64,000 nt of DNA from Nautilus pompilius (lineage: Eukaryota; Mollusca; Cephalopoda; Nautilida; Nautilidae). The DNA lies in NCBI GenBank assembly GCA_018389105.1, contig JACATO010000599.1, positions 124,001-188,000 on the forward strand, read 5' to 3'. The notes under the pieces were generated by a model. It searched no databases. It was not told the origin of the DNA and worked only from the letters and a program-made list of their open reading frames with translations. A program made the position numbers and the translations under genes. Below are positions 1 to 12,212 of the stretch, one piece after another (within the stretch, counting starts at the first letter, position 1; each line of letters starts with the position of its first letter).

Positions 1-1004
1 GCAATCTAGCAGGTGATAATAATTTTGTCAGTGTAGGTATTAAGTTGTCTGGTCGTCTTGGGTGTTCCTTGTCACTGCATCATGCTGGCTGCTGTGTGTG
101 GGAAGCGGCTCGAGTATTATGGACAGATGCATGCCTTGCACTCAGCCGTTCACACGTTATGTGCAAAACTCTTATCTCCTGTTAGGAAGGGTGGCCATTG
201 AGAATAAGTGTTGGCATAATAGGTGCTTTGGGTTAAAATATTCTGCAAACTGTCATTTTCCTTTGACTGAATCAAAACTACCATTTATAGTATTTACTAG
301 GCATGCATGGATTAAAGGTGAGGTTTAATAATAACCATCAACTGGAGAGAAATATTTCATCCCTTTCTCATAGAACGTTTAGGCTAAAAGCTGGCAGAAG
401 GCACATGTAGGGCTACACAAAACATTGATTATAGTTAGGTAGCTAAATGAATTTGAATTGGTTTTAATTCTTTGCTCATTTACAATTTGAAGGAAAAAAT
501 TTGCATTATCAACAAATTTGCCAGAATTTATATACATTATTTTGAGACTTCATGCAAGTTTTAAACTTTTGATATTTACAGATGAAAGATCTTTCTCTTT
601 CTTCCTCTCTCTTTTTTCTCCATTAATCTGAGAGAAAATGTTTTTGATAATGAAAAAAATAAATAGCAAAAACTCATCTGAATATGGTAGCCTTCAAAAA
701 GAAACCATTACAAAGCATTTGAAATGTAACATGACTAGACACGGACATTGTTCGTGCAGAGAAGTATTTGAATGATCTTGGCAGTGTGAGAGCAGGCTTC
801 AGTATCTTGTTCCTTTCCAACTGTGCATTTAGGTTATGATTGATGGTTTGGGCTGGATGTAAAATATGCATTCGTTGTTCTTCACACAATTATGAGTGAA
901 TTATTTTATTTTAAAAAAAATCTATAAAGGGCTTCTGGTATGATTACATTTATACATCTTTTTACCCTTTAAATCTTAAAAAAAAGTGTGTGTGTGTGTG
1001 TATA
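1..1004. other. AT-rich sequence without recognisable gene
   Basis: I see no coding signal here. The open frames are short, lack family motifs and do not agree with splice signals. A short (TG)n tract at about 986-1002 abuts the TA target of the Tc1 element that follows. Confidence 0.6.
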
Positions 1005-2550
1005 CAAGAGCATCTCAAAAAACTAGAATATCGTGGAAGAGTTCATTTATTTTTCCGTAATTTAATCCAAACAGTGAAAATTGTATACATTCTAGATTCA
1101 TTACACACAAAGTGAAATATTTCAAGCGTATTTTTTTTAATTTTGATGATTATTTACGGCTTACAGCTCATGAAAATCAAAAATCCACTATCTAAAAATA
1201 TTATAATATTTCATAAGATCAATAAAAACAAAGGATTTATAATATAGAAATGTTGAACTTCTAAAAAGTATGTTTATTTATGCACTCAATACTTGGTTGG
1301 GGCTCCTTTTGCATGAATCGCTGCATCAGTGGGGTGTGGCATGGAGGCGATCAGCCTGTGGCACTGCTGAGGTGTTATGGAAGCCCAGGTTGCTTTGATA
1401 GCAGCCTTCAGCTAGTCTGTATTGTTGGGTCTGGTGTCTCTCAACTTCCTCTTGACAATACCCCATAGATTCTCTATGGGGTTCAGGTTGGGCGAGTTGG
1501 CTGGCCAATCAAGCACAGTAATACCATGGTCAGCAAACCAGTTACTAGTAGTTTTAGCACTGTGGGCAGGTGCCAAGTCCTGCTGGAAAAGGAAATCAGC
1601 ATCTCCATAAAGCTTGTCAGCAGATAGAAGCATGAAGTGCTCTAAAATCTCCTGGTAGATGGATGCGTTGACTTTGGACTTGATAAAACACAGTGGAGCA
1701 ACACCAGCAGATGACATAGCACCCCAAATCATCACTGACCGTGGAAACTTCACACTGGACTTCAAGCAACTTGAATTCTGTGCCTCTCCACTCTTCCTCC
1801 AGATCGTGCCCCATGATTTCCAAATGAAATGCAAAATTTACTTTCATCTGAAAAGAGGACTTTGGACCACTGAGCAACGGTCCAGTTCTTTTTCTCCTTA
1901 GCCCAGGTAAGATGCTTCTGACGTTTTCTCTGTTTCAGGAGTGGCTTGACACTAGGAATGCGACACTAGTAGCCGATTTCCTGGACATGTCTGTGCATGG
2001 TGGCTCTTGATGTACTGACTCCAGCCTCAGTCCACTCCTTGTGAAGCTCCCCCAAGTTCTTGAATCAGCTTTGCTTGACAATCCTCTCAAGGCTGCAGTC
2101 ATCCCTCTTGCTTGTGCACCTTTTCCTACCACACTTTTTCCTTTCCAGTCAACTTTCCATGAATATGCTTTGATACAGCACTCTGCGAACAGCCAGCCCT
2201 TTCGATAATGACCTTCTGTGGCTTATCCTCAATGAGTGTCTTCTGGACAACTGTCAAGTCAGCAGTCTTCCCCATGATTGTGGTTGTGTGATGAACCGGA
2301 CTGAGAGATTCACGGTGTTTATAGTGATTTACTCAAATTCAAAATGGAATATTCTAATATTTTGAGATACGTTTTTTCTATTTTTTTTAGCTGTAGGCCG
2401 TAATTATCAAAATTAAAATTAAAAAAAAATGCTTGAAACATTTTAGTTTACATGTAATGAGTCTAGAATATATACAAATTTCACTTTCTGAAATAACTGA
2501 CAAAAATAATGAACACTTCCATGATATTCTAATTTTTTGAGATGCACCTG
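1005..2550 (-). mobile_element. Tc1-type DNA transposon, nearly full length
   Basis: The two ends are inverted copies of each other: the left end reads CAAGAGCATCTCAAAAAACT and the right end, on the minus strand, CAGGTGCATCTCAAAAAATT. Both continue into similar sequence (TAGAATATC.TGGAAG.GTTCATT). Each end is flanked by TA, the target site of the Tc1/mariner superfamily. A second similar block (CTCAAAATATTAGAATATTC) occurs inside the right end, as in Tc1 elements with long inverted repeats. The 1546-bp length is normal for the family. The transposase lies on the minus strand and is inactivated. The element family is very like Tc1 copies I know from fishes, amphibians and lampreys; that placement is from memory and not from a search. 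Confidence 0.93.
1286..2275 (-). pseudogene. Tc1 transposase (DD34E), broken
   Basis: Cut-and-paste transposase that bound the element ends and cleaved at TA sites. The start codon at 2275 opens with MGKTADLTVVQKTLIEDKP, followed by a helix-turn-helix segment (GCSQSAVSKHIHGKL). The catalytic core is still visible: first D in LFSDESKF, second D in FQQDLAPAHSAKTT, and E in NPIENLWG, with 34 residues between the second D and the E. The C-terminal end reads ATWASITPQQCHRLIASMPH and stops at 1286, giving about 329 codons against the usual 340. It is dead: a frameshift lies near 2130 just after KLTGKEK, another near 1835 before WRKSGEAQN, and stops interrupt the middle (for example after IVKQS and EIGY) and at 1412 after RPNNTD. 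All three catalytic residues survive despite this, which suggests moderate age. Family assignment is very secure. Confidence 0.93.
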
Positions 2551-2552
2551 TA

Positions 2553-4149
2553 TATATATATATATCAATGGCTTTCCTAGGCATAAAAATGGTGTAAAAA
2601 TTATTGTTTTTGTAATATACCATAGCATTAATCAGACATGAGGACAGCCAAGCTTAACCCCTTTATTTTGACTAATTTACTACTATTTTTAAAAAATTTT
2701 TTTTACAGTTTATATTGGATAAATTGATTTTAATTTGTTGCAATAAATGTAAATACAAACATTGGACTTTTCTTCATTGTCCCAAATAATATGGGACAAT
2801 TGCATACACAGTTTATGTTTATGGCAGGTATTATTTTTTTCTATTTCAAATTATGTCACTCTTATGCCTTTTTTTTTTACACCAGTTACAAAACTTAAAA
2901 AATTTTTTGTGTGCATGTATCTATCACACACTAATTGCCTGAACTCCGATCACAAAGCAAAAAACTTTAATACCAAAATACTGAATTCTTTTAAATTCTT
3001 TCCCTGATTGTGATTCTTAGTTTCTCTTGATGGGCAGATAACTCTAACCGCTCTAACTGTTCTCAAAATTGGTTGTGTACTGACTGATAACCTGATGGTA
3101 TCAGTTGATTTCCGTAAAAAAAAAAAAAAATATTTAGATTCTTGTTGTGTGTTTTTTTTTTGAGATGAGTGTGATTGAATCTGGATAAAGTGAACAAAAT
3201 AAATCTCTCTATCTTTTTTTTTTAAAATTTCTTAAGTTGCATAATTGTGTGATCCATCTTTTAAGAACTTGTATTAACCAATATCTTCACCATCCTGCAT
3301 ATGAGGAAAAGAAAGTTATCTGATTTCTGCTTTGTTAACTAACTTGATGTTTTAAACAAGAATCAATAATAATTGATGGTTAAAATGTCCTGTTGATTTG
3401 ACTTGATTAACTATTATACTTACGATAGATTTAGAATTTTTTTTCAATTTATTGTAGTATTATTTAATAAAATCAGTTTTTTTTTAAAAAAACAAATTTT
3501 TATTGCTTATATATTGATTTGTTTAAAAAAATTTTTTTCCCAAATTATGCTGAATCAATTGATTTCATATTTTATAAAAAGAATTTCAATTTGATTGGCA
3601 GTTTTATGTTGATTAGGCATCATTTATCTTTGGCATTAATAATATTTCATTCGTATTTCAAAGTGAAAAAAAAATTTGAAATTTTAGAAAAATAGAGTTT
3701 GCTAACTTGCATTTCAAAGCAACAGGTTGATGCCAGCACATTATCAACCTTTTATCAGATTTGCAGAGTTTGCCAGATGTGAATGCTGATTTTTGTGTTT
3801 TGTTTGCTGTGAAAAAGATGCCACAAGTTTGAAATTGGTTAATATAAGTTCTCCTCAAAGTGGACATTACTGAGGCTTTGTTATAAGGTTTTTGGAATGT
3901 TAAGAACTGGGTTCTGCCAAACAGATGTAGTCCAGGGATTGTAGACATCGATCTATATAGTGCTTCAAAGCTTTGTAGCCACTACCAGATTAAAATCCAT
4001 TTCTATACAAACATGGTTTCCAGATGTGATGCATCATGCTGATGTCTACAACAAGGGAATCTAATGCTGTGGTTGTCTGCTAAGAAGCATTATCAATCCT
4101 TGAACATGTGGAGTTTGAGTTTGGTAGAGAAGAAAGCCTTATTGCAATT
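2553..4149. other. AT-rich sequence, no recognised gene
   Basis: The stretch begins with a short (TA)n tract at about 2551-2566 and is rich in T and A runs. An open frame of 96 codons on the minus strand (3658-3948) has no family motif that I recognise and no supporting signals. I see nothing else that can be supported. Confidence 0.5.
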
Positions 4150-4297
4150 GTTCATTTATAGACCTGGGGGCAAGTGGCCGAAAGGTGAAGGAATAATGAC
4201 AGGGAGTCACACCAAGCCAAGCGGGTCTCCACCAGGATTCAAACTCGGCCTGTCAACTGTGGCAGTCCAGTAGTCCACCACTGGACCATAATGCCAT
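4150..4297 (-). repeat. tRNA-derived SINE fragment
   Basis: Read on the minus strand, the segment starts with a tRNA-like head: TGGTCCAGTGGTGGACTACT resembles a polymerase III A box, and GAGTTTGAATCC at 4246-4235 resembles a B box (consensus GGTTCGANTCC). The spacing of about 30 bases between the boxes is tRNA-like. The sequence after the B box does not fold as a tRNA acceptor, so this is a retroposed SINE and not a tRNA gene. A related but not identical head occurs on the plus strand at 52597. Confidence 0.6.
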
Positions 4298-6070
4298 TCG
4301 TTTTAAGAGGTGGTGGTAGCTCATGGCCAATCTGAAACTATGGACTTTCAGCCAAATGGAAGTTCTTTTATTCGTGTAGAGGAAATCAGTATTTCATAGC
4401 TGCAAAAAATCTATCACTATTTCCATTTCTACAGTTGGAAAGCTTTTGGAATACTGGTGTACCGTAAATTTCCAACCTTGTTTTAATTTTGATCTTGTGC
4501 ATGAAATTTAAAAAAAAAAAAGCTAAATTAATTAGGCAACAAAATTTCAGTTCAGGGTGAAGTTAACTGTTGGCAGTTTGAAGTCTTGCTGGACTTTATT
4601 TTAAAATCTGGATAGAACGTTGGGAAGATTTGTTGACGGCGCTCAGACGGATCCCTGCGGACTTTGCCACCTCTGTGATTGTGTGGATAAGAGAGATGAA
4701 GTGGATTGATTGCTTGTTTTCTCTACAGTTCCATGTCTTTCAGCAGCAAGTTTCTGTTAACCAGATGTTGGCAGACTTTTCGATGGTATTATAGTGGCAC
4801 AACCTCAGCAGTAATGCAGTTGGATGAACCATTGTCTTTACAGTCTGTACATGGAGAAAGCACCAATGGCTGGTCATACGATCTTATCTAGGCTTGATAA
4901 ACAAATAATCAGTGAATAAGACCAAGACAGCTGAATTTCAGTAATTTGAAAAGTATGAAACAGCCCCTTTTGGAATTAACATGGTTAAAATGTCAGGGAT
5001 TGGGTTTCTTAAAAACTTTTTAATGGCTTTTTGTTGCTTCTTGGTACCTGGACAAATGTTCTGGTAATTAAGGTTTTGTTTAGGTGATAGTTCCTGAATG
5101 AGAACTAACAAATTTTATTTATTTATTTTTCTTAAGCATTCCATTTATAGCCTTGTCTATGCTACTAGGAGCCTGTTAGGAAATAATTAGATTAGGATAT
5201 GGGGGGAGGGGTTGTATCAAAAGTTAATAAAAACTTTTGATTTAATTTAATTTAATTTTTTTTTTTTTTGCCAAATTTATAATCATAAGGTATTTCAAAT
5301 TTTCCACAGGTTAACTTTCAAAGATATTGTCACTTTCCTGCCAAGTTCCACGAAAATCCAGCAGATGGCCGCTCTGGTACACCATGTTACTAATACGCAT
5401 ACGTGTTTGAGAGCTTTTATTGAATTTCTCACTGCTGAACGTTGAACACTAACGCGCACACACCCATTGTGTGTTGATATGGGTATGGCGAGTAAGCAGT
5501 TGAACAATGCAAAGAGTGGAGAATCAAATCTTAACAGACAATGGGCTTTGTATGGGACAGCCACTTATTACTTTGAATAATGTCAATATGCAGGATATTG
5601 GTGCATTGATCTGAACGTCTATTGTTTGATCTTTTTGGAATTTGACAATAAGTACTGAATCCCATCATTGAAAACTTACAATTTCCAACAATAATGCTCA
5701 GCAGACATTTTAAATCAGTTTATCATCTTTCTGTGTGTTGGTGGTATTTCTCAGCAGTAGCCAGATGCCTTATGAGTCCTTTTGTTAAGATTTTGTTACA
5801 CTATTCTATACACGACTCACCCACCTTCTTGTACTCAAAGAAGATAATTCCAGCATCTCTCTGCTCCATATGGGTATCAATAACGCCAACAGCTGCTTTC
5901 TTTGTGCATTTATTTGCCAGTTTTATGTAAAATCAAATGTATGGTCTATAGTTTTTGGCAGAAATAGTAGGCTTTGCTTCTTAAGTGGCCCTAAAACTAA
6001 TACTTGCTCCTTTTGTTGAAAATAAAGTTTGGAAAAGAGCACAAACATCTGCCATTTTATGTAAAATATA
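4298..6070. other. No recognised gene; mixed-composition intergenic or intronic DNA
   Basis: Open frames here (for example 61 codons at 4706 and 78 codons at 5694 on plus, 89 codons at 5295-5564 on minus) have no motif that I can name. The piece 5310-5560 has more CpG than its surroundings, which may mark an old repeat. I see no element ends. Confidence 0.45.
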
Positions 6071-7602
6071 TCATAATTTCCAGGTTATAAGGAGAGACTT
6101 TCTCTCTACTGGAAATCTGGGCCTCATCTTATAATCTGAATTAACTTATATGTGGATAAAATTAAAGTGAACACCAGCTATTGTTCAGTAGGACCGGTTG
6201 GTGTTCATTAAACTATGCTTAATTATCCAATCGATAACAAGCCACTGCCATTTTGATCTTAATTGTGAGCAGAAGAAAACCACTATTCGTTTTCAAAATG
6301 CCACCTGTTACATTGTGTAAATCCAACACAGCGGCCTTTACAATGGAAGTTGTAAAATTTGCCAAAGAAACTGGAGGGAATGTGGCTACCCATCATAAGT
6401 AGGGCATCAGCTGAAAAATGTGTCCAGGGAATGGGGCAAGGCAAAGGAGGAAAAATGGTGGGTGTGCACCTCTATGGAAAAAACACTGAAGACAGGATAG
6501 AAGAGTTATATATTGTCACAATGCGCCGTGTGTCACAGACTTAACACCATTTAAGGGAGATTAAAAGTGAAATAAATCGCTGCTGAGTTGAGAGTGGAGA
6601 ACTTTGTGGGTGGTCCATCGTGGTGTTCCTGCTTTATGCATAGAAAAAAGACTGCGTATCAGTCACCGTACCAACCGTATCACAGAAACTGCCTGAAGAC
6701 TTCGAAGAGAAGTTAGATAATTTTCGCCAATTTGCCACAACAAAGCGAGAGGAAGATAATATTGATATGTCGAACATCAACATGGATTAAGTACCGTTAA
6801 CGTTTGGCAAATGAATATGAATAAAACTATAGACAACAAAGGAAAGGAAATGGTGACCACCAGAACAACAGGCCACGAAAAATTGAATTTTACATTGGCG
6901 TTGGCATTTAGTGACAATGGCAGGAAGTTACCTTCTCATGGTCATGTTTAAGAGAGAAAGATGATGCTGAAGAACTTAGTGAGTGGCTTATGGTGGAGTT
7001 TGACAGCATGTCTTAGGCGGTTATTATTAACGGCTTCATCAGCAGCTCAAAGGACAACCAGGATGAAGACGACTGCATAGAGGATGAGGAAAACATCACA
7101 CTGGTCTGTCCTCCCATGAGCTTGCCGCTGTCTTCCAATCAGACACTGAAGATGAGAAATTCAAAGGCTTCTCTGAAGCTGAGTGAGTAGTAAAAGAACA
7201 TAAACTGTGAATTAGTTTTCCTTTTTACTGATTACTCTATAAATGCTGTACTACTCTCATGTCAACACACGTTATGGTAAATTTATATCATGAGTATGTA
7301 AATTTTAATGTTTGCAGGGAATTTCAGAGTACTCTCCATGATTAAAAACATGCCAAAAATGCATTTTAGCAATGAATTCAGAGGATTTATTCACAAAGTA
7401 TTTAAAAAAAGAGCTCATTAATATTCATGAGCATGGAAGTACCAAACAAGGAGTTCTTTTTCATCTGTTTTGCTGGACTCGACGTGGTGTTCTGGCTGGG
7501 TTTTGGTCAACATCTTATCTTATCCAGCTTCGTCTTATTTATGAGTGAAGTTAAGCAAAATGGGAAATTTATCCCATTTGACTTATAAGCTGGAAATTAT
7601 GT
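6071..7602 (+). mobile_element. pogo-type DNA transposon, internally deleted
   Basis: The element lies between TA dinucleotides at 6069-6070 and 7603-7604. The left end reads TCATAATTTCCAGGTTATAAG and the right end, on the minus strand, ACATAATTTCCAGCTTATAAG. Motifs like CATCTTATAATC just inside the left end and CTTATCTTATCC inside the right end are related subterminal repeats. The 1532-bp length is short for an autonomous pogo-like element of this kind, whose gene alone is about 1.5 kb, so internal sequence has been lost. It carries a decayed transposase on the plus strand. Confidence 0.88.
6298..7186 (+). pseudogene. pogo-type transposase, internally deleted and frameshifted
   Basis: The start ATG at 6298 opens with MPPVT and soon gives the helix-turn-helix segment EVVKFAKETGGNVA. 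Later, in other frames, come a DNA-binding remnant (VGGPSWC.CFMHRKK), then VSQKLPEDFEEKLDNFRQFA, SNINMD.VPLTF with the first catalytic D, and TTGHEKLNFTLALA. These match the block order of the pogo family with a CENP-B-like N terminus and DDE domain. After MVEFDSMS the reading jumps directly to AVIINGF, so roughly 130 residues carrying the rest of the DDE domain are missing. The acidic C-terminal end (DEDDCIEDEEN) remains. Several stops and frameshifts are present, so the gene is non-functional, but the ends of the element could still be mobilised by a related enzyme. Confidence 0.85.
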
Positions 7603-8459
7603 TAGTTTTTCAAACTCTTCAAATTGCCTTTTTTTTTTTTTTTGGTAGATTTCAGATGAGTTAAAACCTGCGATAACACCAAGAGAGATTATCTTCCTAT
7701 ACTTTCAACAGTAAGTTGTTGTTGTTTTTTTTTAATTTAAAATCTGGGCTGCTTGAGTGAGACTGTCTGATCGGGCCTTTTGCTGATGTAAGTCAATGAA
7801 ACATTTTCTTTAACAATTTTCTGGAGAAGAAAGATATTGTATATTGATGTGAGAGCCACATTACATTATACATGCTCATTTTGATTTTTTTTTTTTTTTG
7901 AAAAAATAATCTTTTTATTTATTGCCTGCACCTACATTAAAAAAATTCTTGAAATTTTCTGGAAATGGTGCATTTCTAGTTACAGGTTTTTGTTGATTTT
8001 ATAAATGCTTAATTATCATCACAGGCAAATGTGTGTGTGTGTGGTATTTGGAGGAGGATCACAAATCTTGTAGCTTCTATTGCATTAGTTATTATTATAA
8101 GTTTCTAGATCTTAGGAGATTTTAATTTGATTGAATAACCTCTCTTGTACAGTGATTTGCTCTCAGAATGTGAAATCATGAACATGAGATAATATTGAAA
8201 ATTGAATCTTTAGAAGACTGCCAAAGAACTAAAAAAGTTTACCATTCTAATAACCCCCTCCTTTTTTTTTTTGAAAATCTCTGTCCCGACTTAGAGGTTT
8301 TAATGACATCTCACAACAGTGAACTAGAAGTGGGAAGTTTGTGGGGCATCAGCCCTGGTCACCAAGCAAGTTACCTGAGAGTTCTTTGGCTTTCACCGTA
8401 ACAGCCTGCTACTCGTCTAGTTACTCGTGGATCCTAACTACTGTTTAGCTGTGAGATGT
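7603..8459. other. No recognised gene
   Basis: T-rich sequence with several long T runs (7629-7642, 7885-7900, 8263-8273) and a short (TG)n at about 8031-8042. The part from about 8340 may belong to the body of the SINE that follows on the minus strand, but I cannot place a boundary. Confidence 0.4.
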
Positions 8460-8601
8460 TCGCCCAGACAGGCCAGAACAGAAGAGCGAGAAGAAACCAT
8501 ATTGTGGAAGGTTGCCAAACCATGTTGCTCCTAGTGAAAATTGAATCCTGACTCTCACCTATGGCAGGCAGGTATGCTTTAAAATCGGTATCCATTGCAC
8601 C
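8460..8601 (-). repeat. tRNA-derived SINE, copy 1 of a two-copy family in this window
   Basis: On the minus strand the head GGTGCAATGGATACCG (8601-8586) resembles an A box and GTCAGGATTCAATTTTC (about 8552-8536) a B box. The following body, at 8520-8484, reads GGTTTGGCAACCTTCCACA then ATATGGTTTCTTCTC. The same body occurs with small changes at 22991-23024, also on the minus strand and also preceded by a degenerate tRNA-like head. Two copies with the same structure support a real dispersed SINE family. Confidence 0.6.
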
Positions 8602-11600
8602 TTGGAAATCATTAGAAATTAATTAGTGAGTGTGCAACTCCATTCATTAGAATTCAGAAGACCTGCCCAAAAGGTGAAATGTTTCAGGCAAAAAAAATAA
8701 AAATAATTAGTATAAATTAAGAAAGCAAACTTAGTCAAGAACGTTTTCTGCACTGATTGTTACCACTGAGAAGTTTTCACTTTTAAACATGAGTGTAGTT
8801 TTGAGAATGATTTTGAAGGATGCAAATTTTAACAATCTATTAAAACAAATATGAGAATTTTAATCTTGCTTGTCTTTGAAGCTGTTGGCTCGTATACCTT
8901 GAGAACATAACCAATTGCTTGTGATCAGTGGACGCTTTTGTGTTCACTTGCAAAAATAAGGTGAGAGTTTTTCTCTTTCAGTAAATTTCTGTAACAGTGG
9001 ATGATCTAGATTCATACGCAGCATGTAAGCAACCATTCTGTTGAGTGTTTAGTAAATGAGTCTCTTTTAATATGTATCAGTGATTTGGTATAGGACATGA
9101 TGATATTGATTTACTATCTGTCTTGACACCCACCACCACTTTCAAATCTTGAAGTACTTCTATGTGCTTGTCATTCTGTTTCAGCCAAATGCTTAACATT
9201 CAGTGTATTCTGCGCTGGAGCATTTTGACTGGACATTTTACGGTGTGGTGATTCTTGCTGGTTAACAGTTCTTCTCTTAAAATGTCAATTTGTCTGTCTT
9301 TCTTTGCATTTTCCCCAATATTTTACAGCATCTGTCTTGGAAGAATCTGGATTTAGACTGTTTTCTGTGAGTGTGATTTTCAGAAATGTCAACTAAGATA
9401 AGCACATCTATCTATCTAATCTTATCTGATTTGCGCAGTTTTAATTAAATGCTCTGGACTGTATAAAGAAGAATGTGTTAACTGCTGCTCCTGCGTCAAA
9501 CTCCAAATAATGATATCTGTGGATATGTTCAAATAGCAAGTGTATGGTTCCCAATAAAGGCTTTTGTTATTTAAAATAACTAAGTAAATTTTCATCTTTC
9601 AAAAAAGAAAGGAAAATATTCTACATCTCTTTTTCACCCCCAGCACCTGTTTCCAGAATCTATTGGATGTGTCACAGTTTCAAAAAAATTTAGCCCCTAC
9701 AAATCTTTGACACATTCCTTTTTTCCCCGTGGTAGATAACTATAAATACTCTACTGTAAGTTTGCATTGGATCTGCACAAATTGTCACTTCCATTTGGTT
9801 TGCAAAGAGTTACTGAATAAATAAATCCATTCCTTTTTTAAAAAATTAAAAAAAAATTACTTTTAGTTTCTAGTTCTACTTTTAATTTGTCATTCAACTC
9901 AGACAGTACTTTTCAGGTGTTGTTTTGCAACAGGTTATGCATGAAAACATCTGAATTCCTAACTTTTCCTGGAAGATGCCTCCTTAAGAAAAAAAAAATC
10001 TGAACATTCAAATTTAACGAGAATTCTTTTTTAATATATAAAAGTTGCTTTTCTAATGCCATTTTAACGCACAACTTAAGCTAGGGGTGATGTGGAACAA
10101 AGATGGATTATTTTCTGTACTGCTATTTCTGTCTTATGTGGCAGTTCATGCTGATTTTCAATTATCTATACATTTGTCTAAATCTAGATTTCTTTCGTAA
10201 TTATCTCTAGCTCTGGTCATTACTTATTCCTTTGTTCTTTGATAATTCCTTTATTTAATGTACCAGGGAACAAACTCGTTGATGGTGGATGGCCAAGTGT
10301 GTAGCACAGATACTAATAGTGCCAACACTGAATATTTCTAATGTATTAGAGAATTGAGGTAGTTGTGGTATTTAATTAGGTCAAATCAATCGATCAATCA
10401 GTCAGTCAATCAGTCATTTGAAGCTTAAATGGACTTTTCAGTAGTTTCACTTTTAAGAGAGGAGAAACCAGTAGCATAATCTATGCAGAAACATCAATAA
10501 ATAGTGCACTACAATTTCCATAACCTTCAGTTTAATAGATAATTAAATCTTTGATAGTTTCCCTTTTATTAAATAGAATCATGAACAGTAGTGAGTACAC
10601 TATTTTTGGGTCCCACCACAGAATGTATACAAGTCAAAGACAGAGGATGTGCACAAGTTAGGAATATATGTTTTAATTAACCCTGCTAATATGTTTTGAG
10701 GTCTATTTAGCCTGGCACTGGTAAAAACCAAACTTAAAATTTGTTTTTTTTTTTTTTTTTTATAGCCCTATAAAATATTTTGACTTTTCTGAGTTAGGGA
10801 CTTAAATGTGAAATAAACAATTTTGACCTGTTTAGTTTAGATCTCATATACAAACATTAAATGGAAACATGATAGATGTAGACAGGGACTAAACACGATA
10901 AAAATGCTAAACTGTGTTGAGAGGAATCCAATTGGTCTAAAAACTTCTGTTTTGCGAGTCTGGCTGCATTCTGATTTTGTAACAAAGATTAATTGAAAGC
11001 CGATTCAACGACTTGCATTCGATTAGAAATATGTGGCGTACTTTGCCAAGAGTGAAACGTTGAAGTGACAGGTTAAAGTTTTACGTTCAGGCAAGTCTTC
11101 TCGACCGATGAAGATTTAAAGCATCTCTGTAAGCTGCTAACAAGGAAACTCTCCCCTCCCCCGGATTTATGTTTCTATCAGTTTGTAAGGATTCTCTAAA
11201 TAATGATAACCCCCATTACTAGGTGTGTTTGGCCCTTTAAAAAGATGCGCACAGCAGCGAAAGCGTGCCTTTCACTTTTACATGTTGTTCATGAAACAGA
11301 TGTCCAGGTGGTCAAATAGCCATTGGAAAACAACTGAATTAGGAAGTAATGATGGTCAGGGTTTGTGTGCCAGAATAGCTGATAAGAACCAATTGTGATG
11401 ACAGATTTAGAAACCAATTGGAAAAGGATTGGGGGGGGGACAACTTCTGAGAATAACAAAAAAAAAAGAGGATGTAACACCCTGGCAACTCCCTGTTCAT
11501 GCTGATGTAACAAATGTTGTGGTTATAATAGTGTGTTTTTTTTTCAAAAACTAGTTTTTAACTAGAAAACTGAAAAAATGTAATGCGCCTTGTCTGGAAT

Positions 11601-12050
11601 CAACATCCAGATATGCTTTGCTCTCTCAAGATTATATATATGTATGTATGTATTTTTAAAAATGGAAGCTATGGTAGAGCATAGAGACACATGCGTTCAT
11701 CATGAAACTACCTCCTGAGTGTCGAATGCGATATTCCCCCCCTTTTTAAATCTTGTTCATTTAACTTACCTGCTGTTTAAAATGGAACATCAAGCAGACT
11801 TTGCCTCAGTAAAAGCTGATTTCTTCATTACCACCGTCATCTTCAAACTGCCGGACCTGTGTAAGCAGCTGACGAAAAGTCAAATGAAAAAAAAAATAAA
11901 TATAAAAAAATATGAACTGAAAAATACACCATGGAGGTTCAAGTTCTGGTAACTCGAGGTTGTTAATAGCATAATGAATAGATAACTAAATGTCAACACG
12001 CTGTATGCTTGTCATCTATTAAAAATAATTTTAGTTTTTATGAGGAAGCA
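8602..12050. other. Long stretch without recognised gene
   Basis: I find no motif-bearing reading frame. At about 10380-10420 there is a short imperfect tetranucleotide array of TCAA and TCAG units. The piece 10860-11140 is less AT-rich and of unique-looking sequence. A G8 tract lies at about 11431-11438. Confidence 0.45.
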
Positions 12051-12059
12051 GAAAGCTGT

Positions 12060-12170
12060 TCAGCTCCAGCAATATAAGAGGAACTATCTTCGATGCAATT
12101 TTTAAATTGATTTATGCTGTCACTACCAACAACCATTGACAGTGACTTATTAAGTTTATTTATCACGCAT
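12060..12170 (-). pseudogene. Possible CR1-like LINE C-terminal remnant
   Basis: On the minus strand the translation contains SLSMVVGSDSINQFKNCIED, resembling the last residues of CR1-type reverse transcriptases (pattern: conserved V, then SxNxFKxRLDK). It is short and lacks any reverse-transcriptase core motif, so this is a weak family call based only on the terminal pattern. Confidence 0.3.
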
Positions 12171-12181
12171 CACTGAAAAGG

Positions 12182-12184
<3 letters not shown>

Positions 12185-12212
<28 letters not shown>
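12185..12212. repeat. (CT)n microsatellite
   Basis: About 14 uninterrupted CT units, directly next to the possible LINE end. LINE 3' ends often finish in such simple repeats, but this could be coincidence. Confidence 0.9.

Noticed and set aside
4235-4297. tRNA gene
   Set aside because: A and B boxes are present, but the acceptor stem and the rest of the cloverleaf do not form; a SINE head explains it better.
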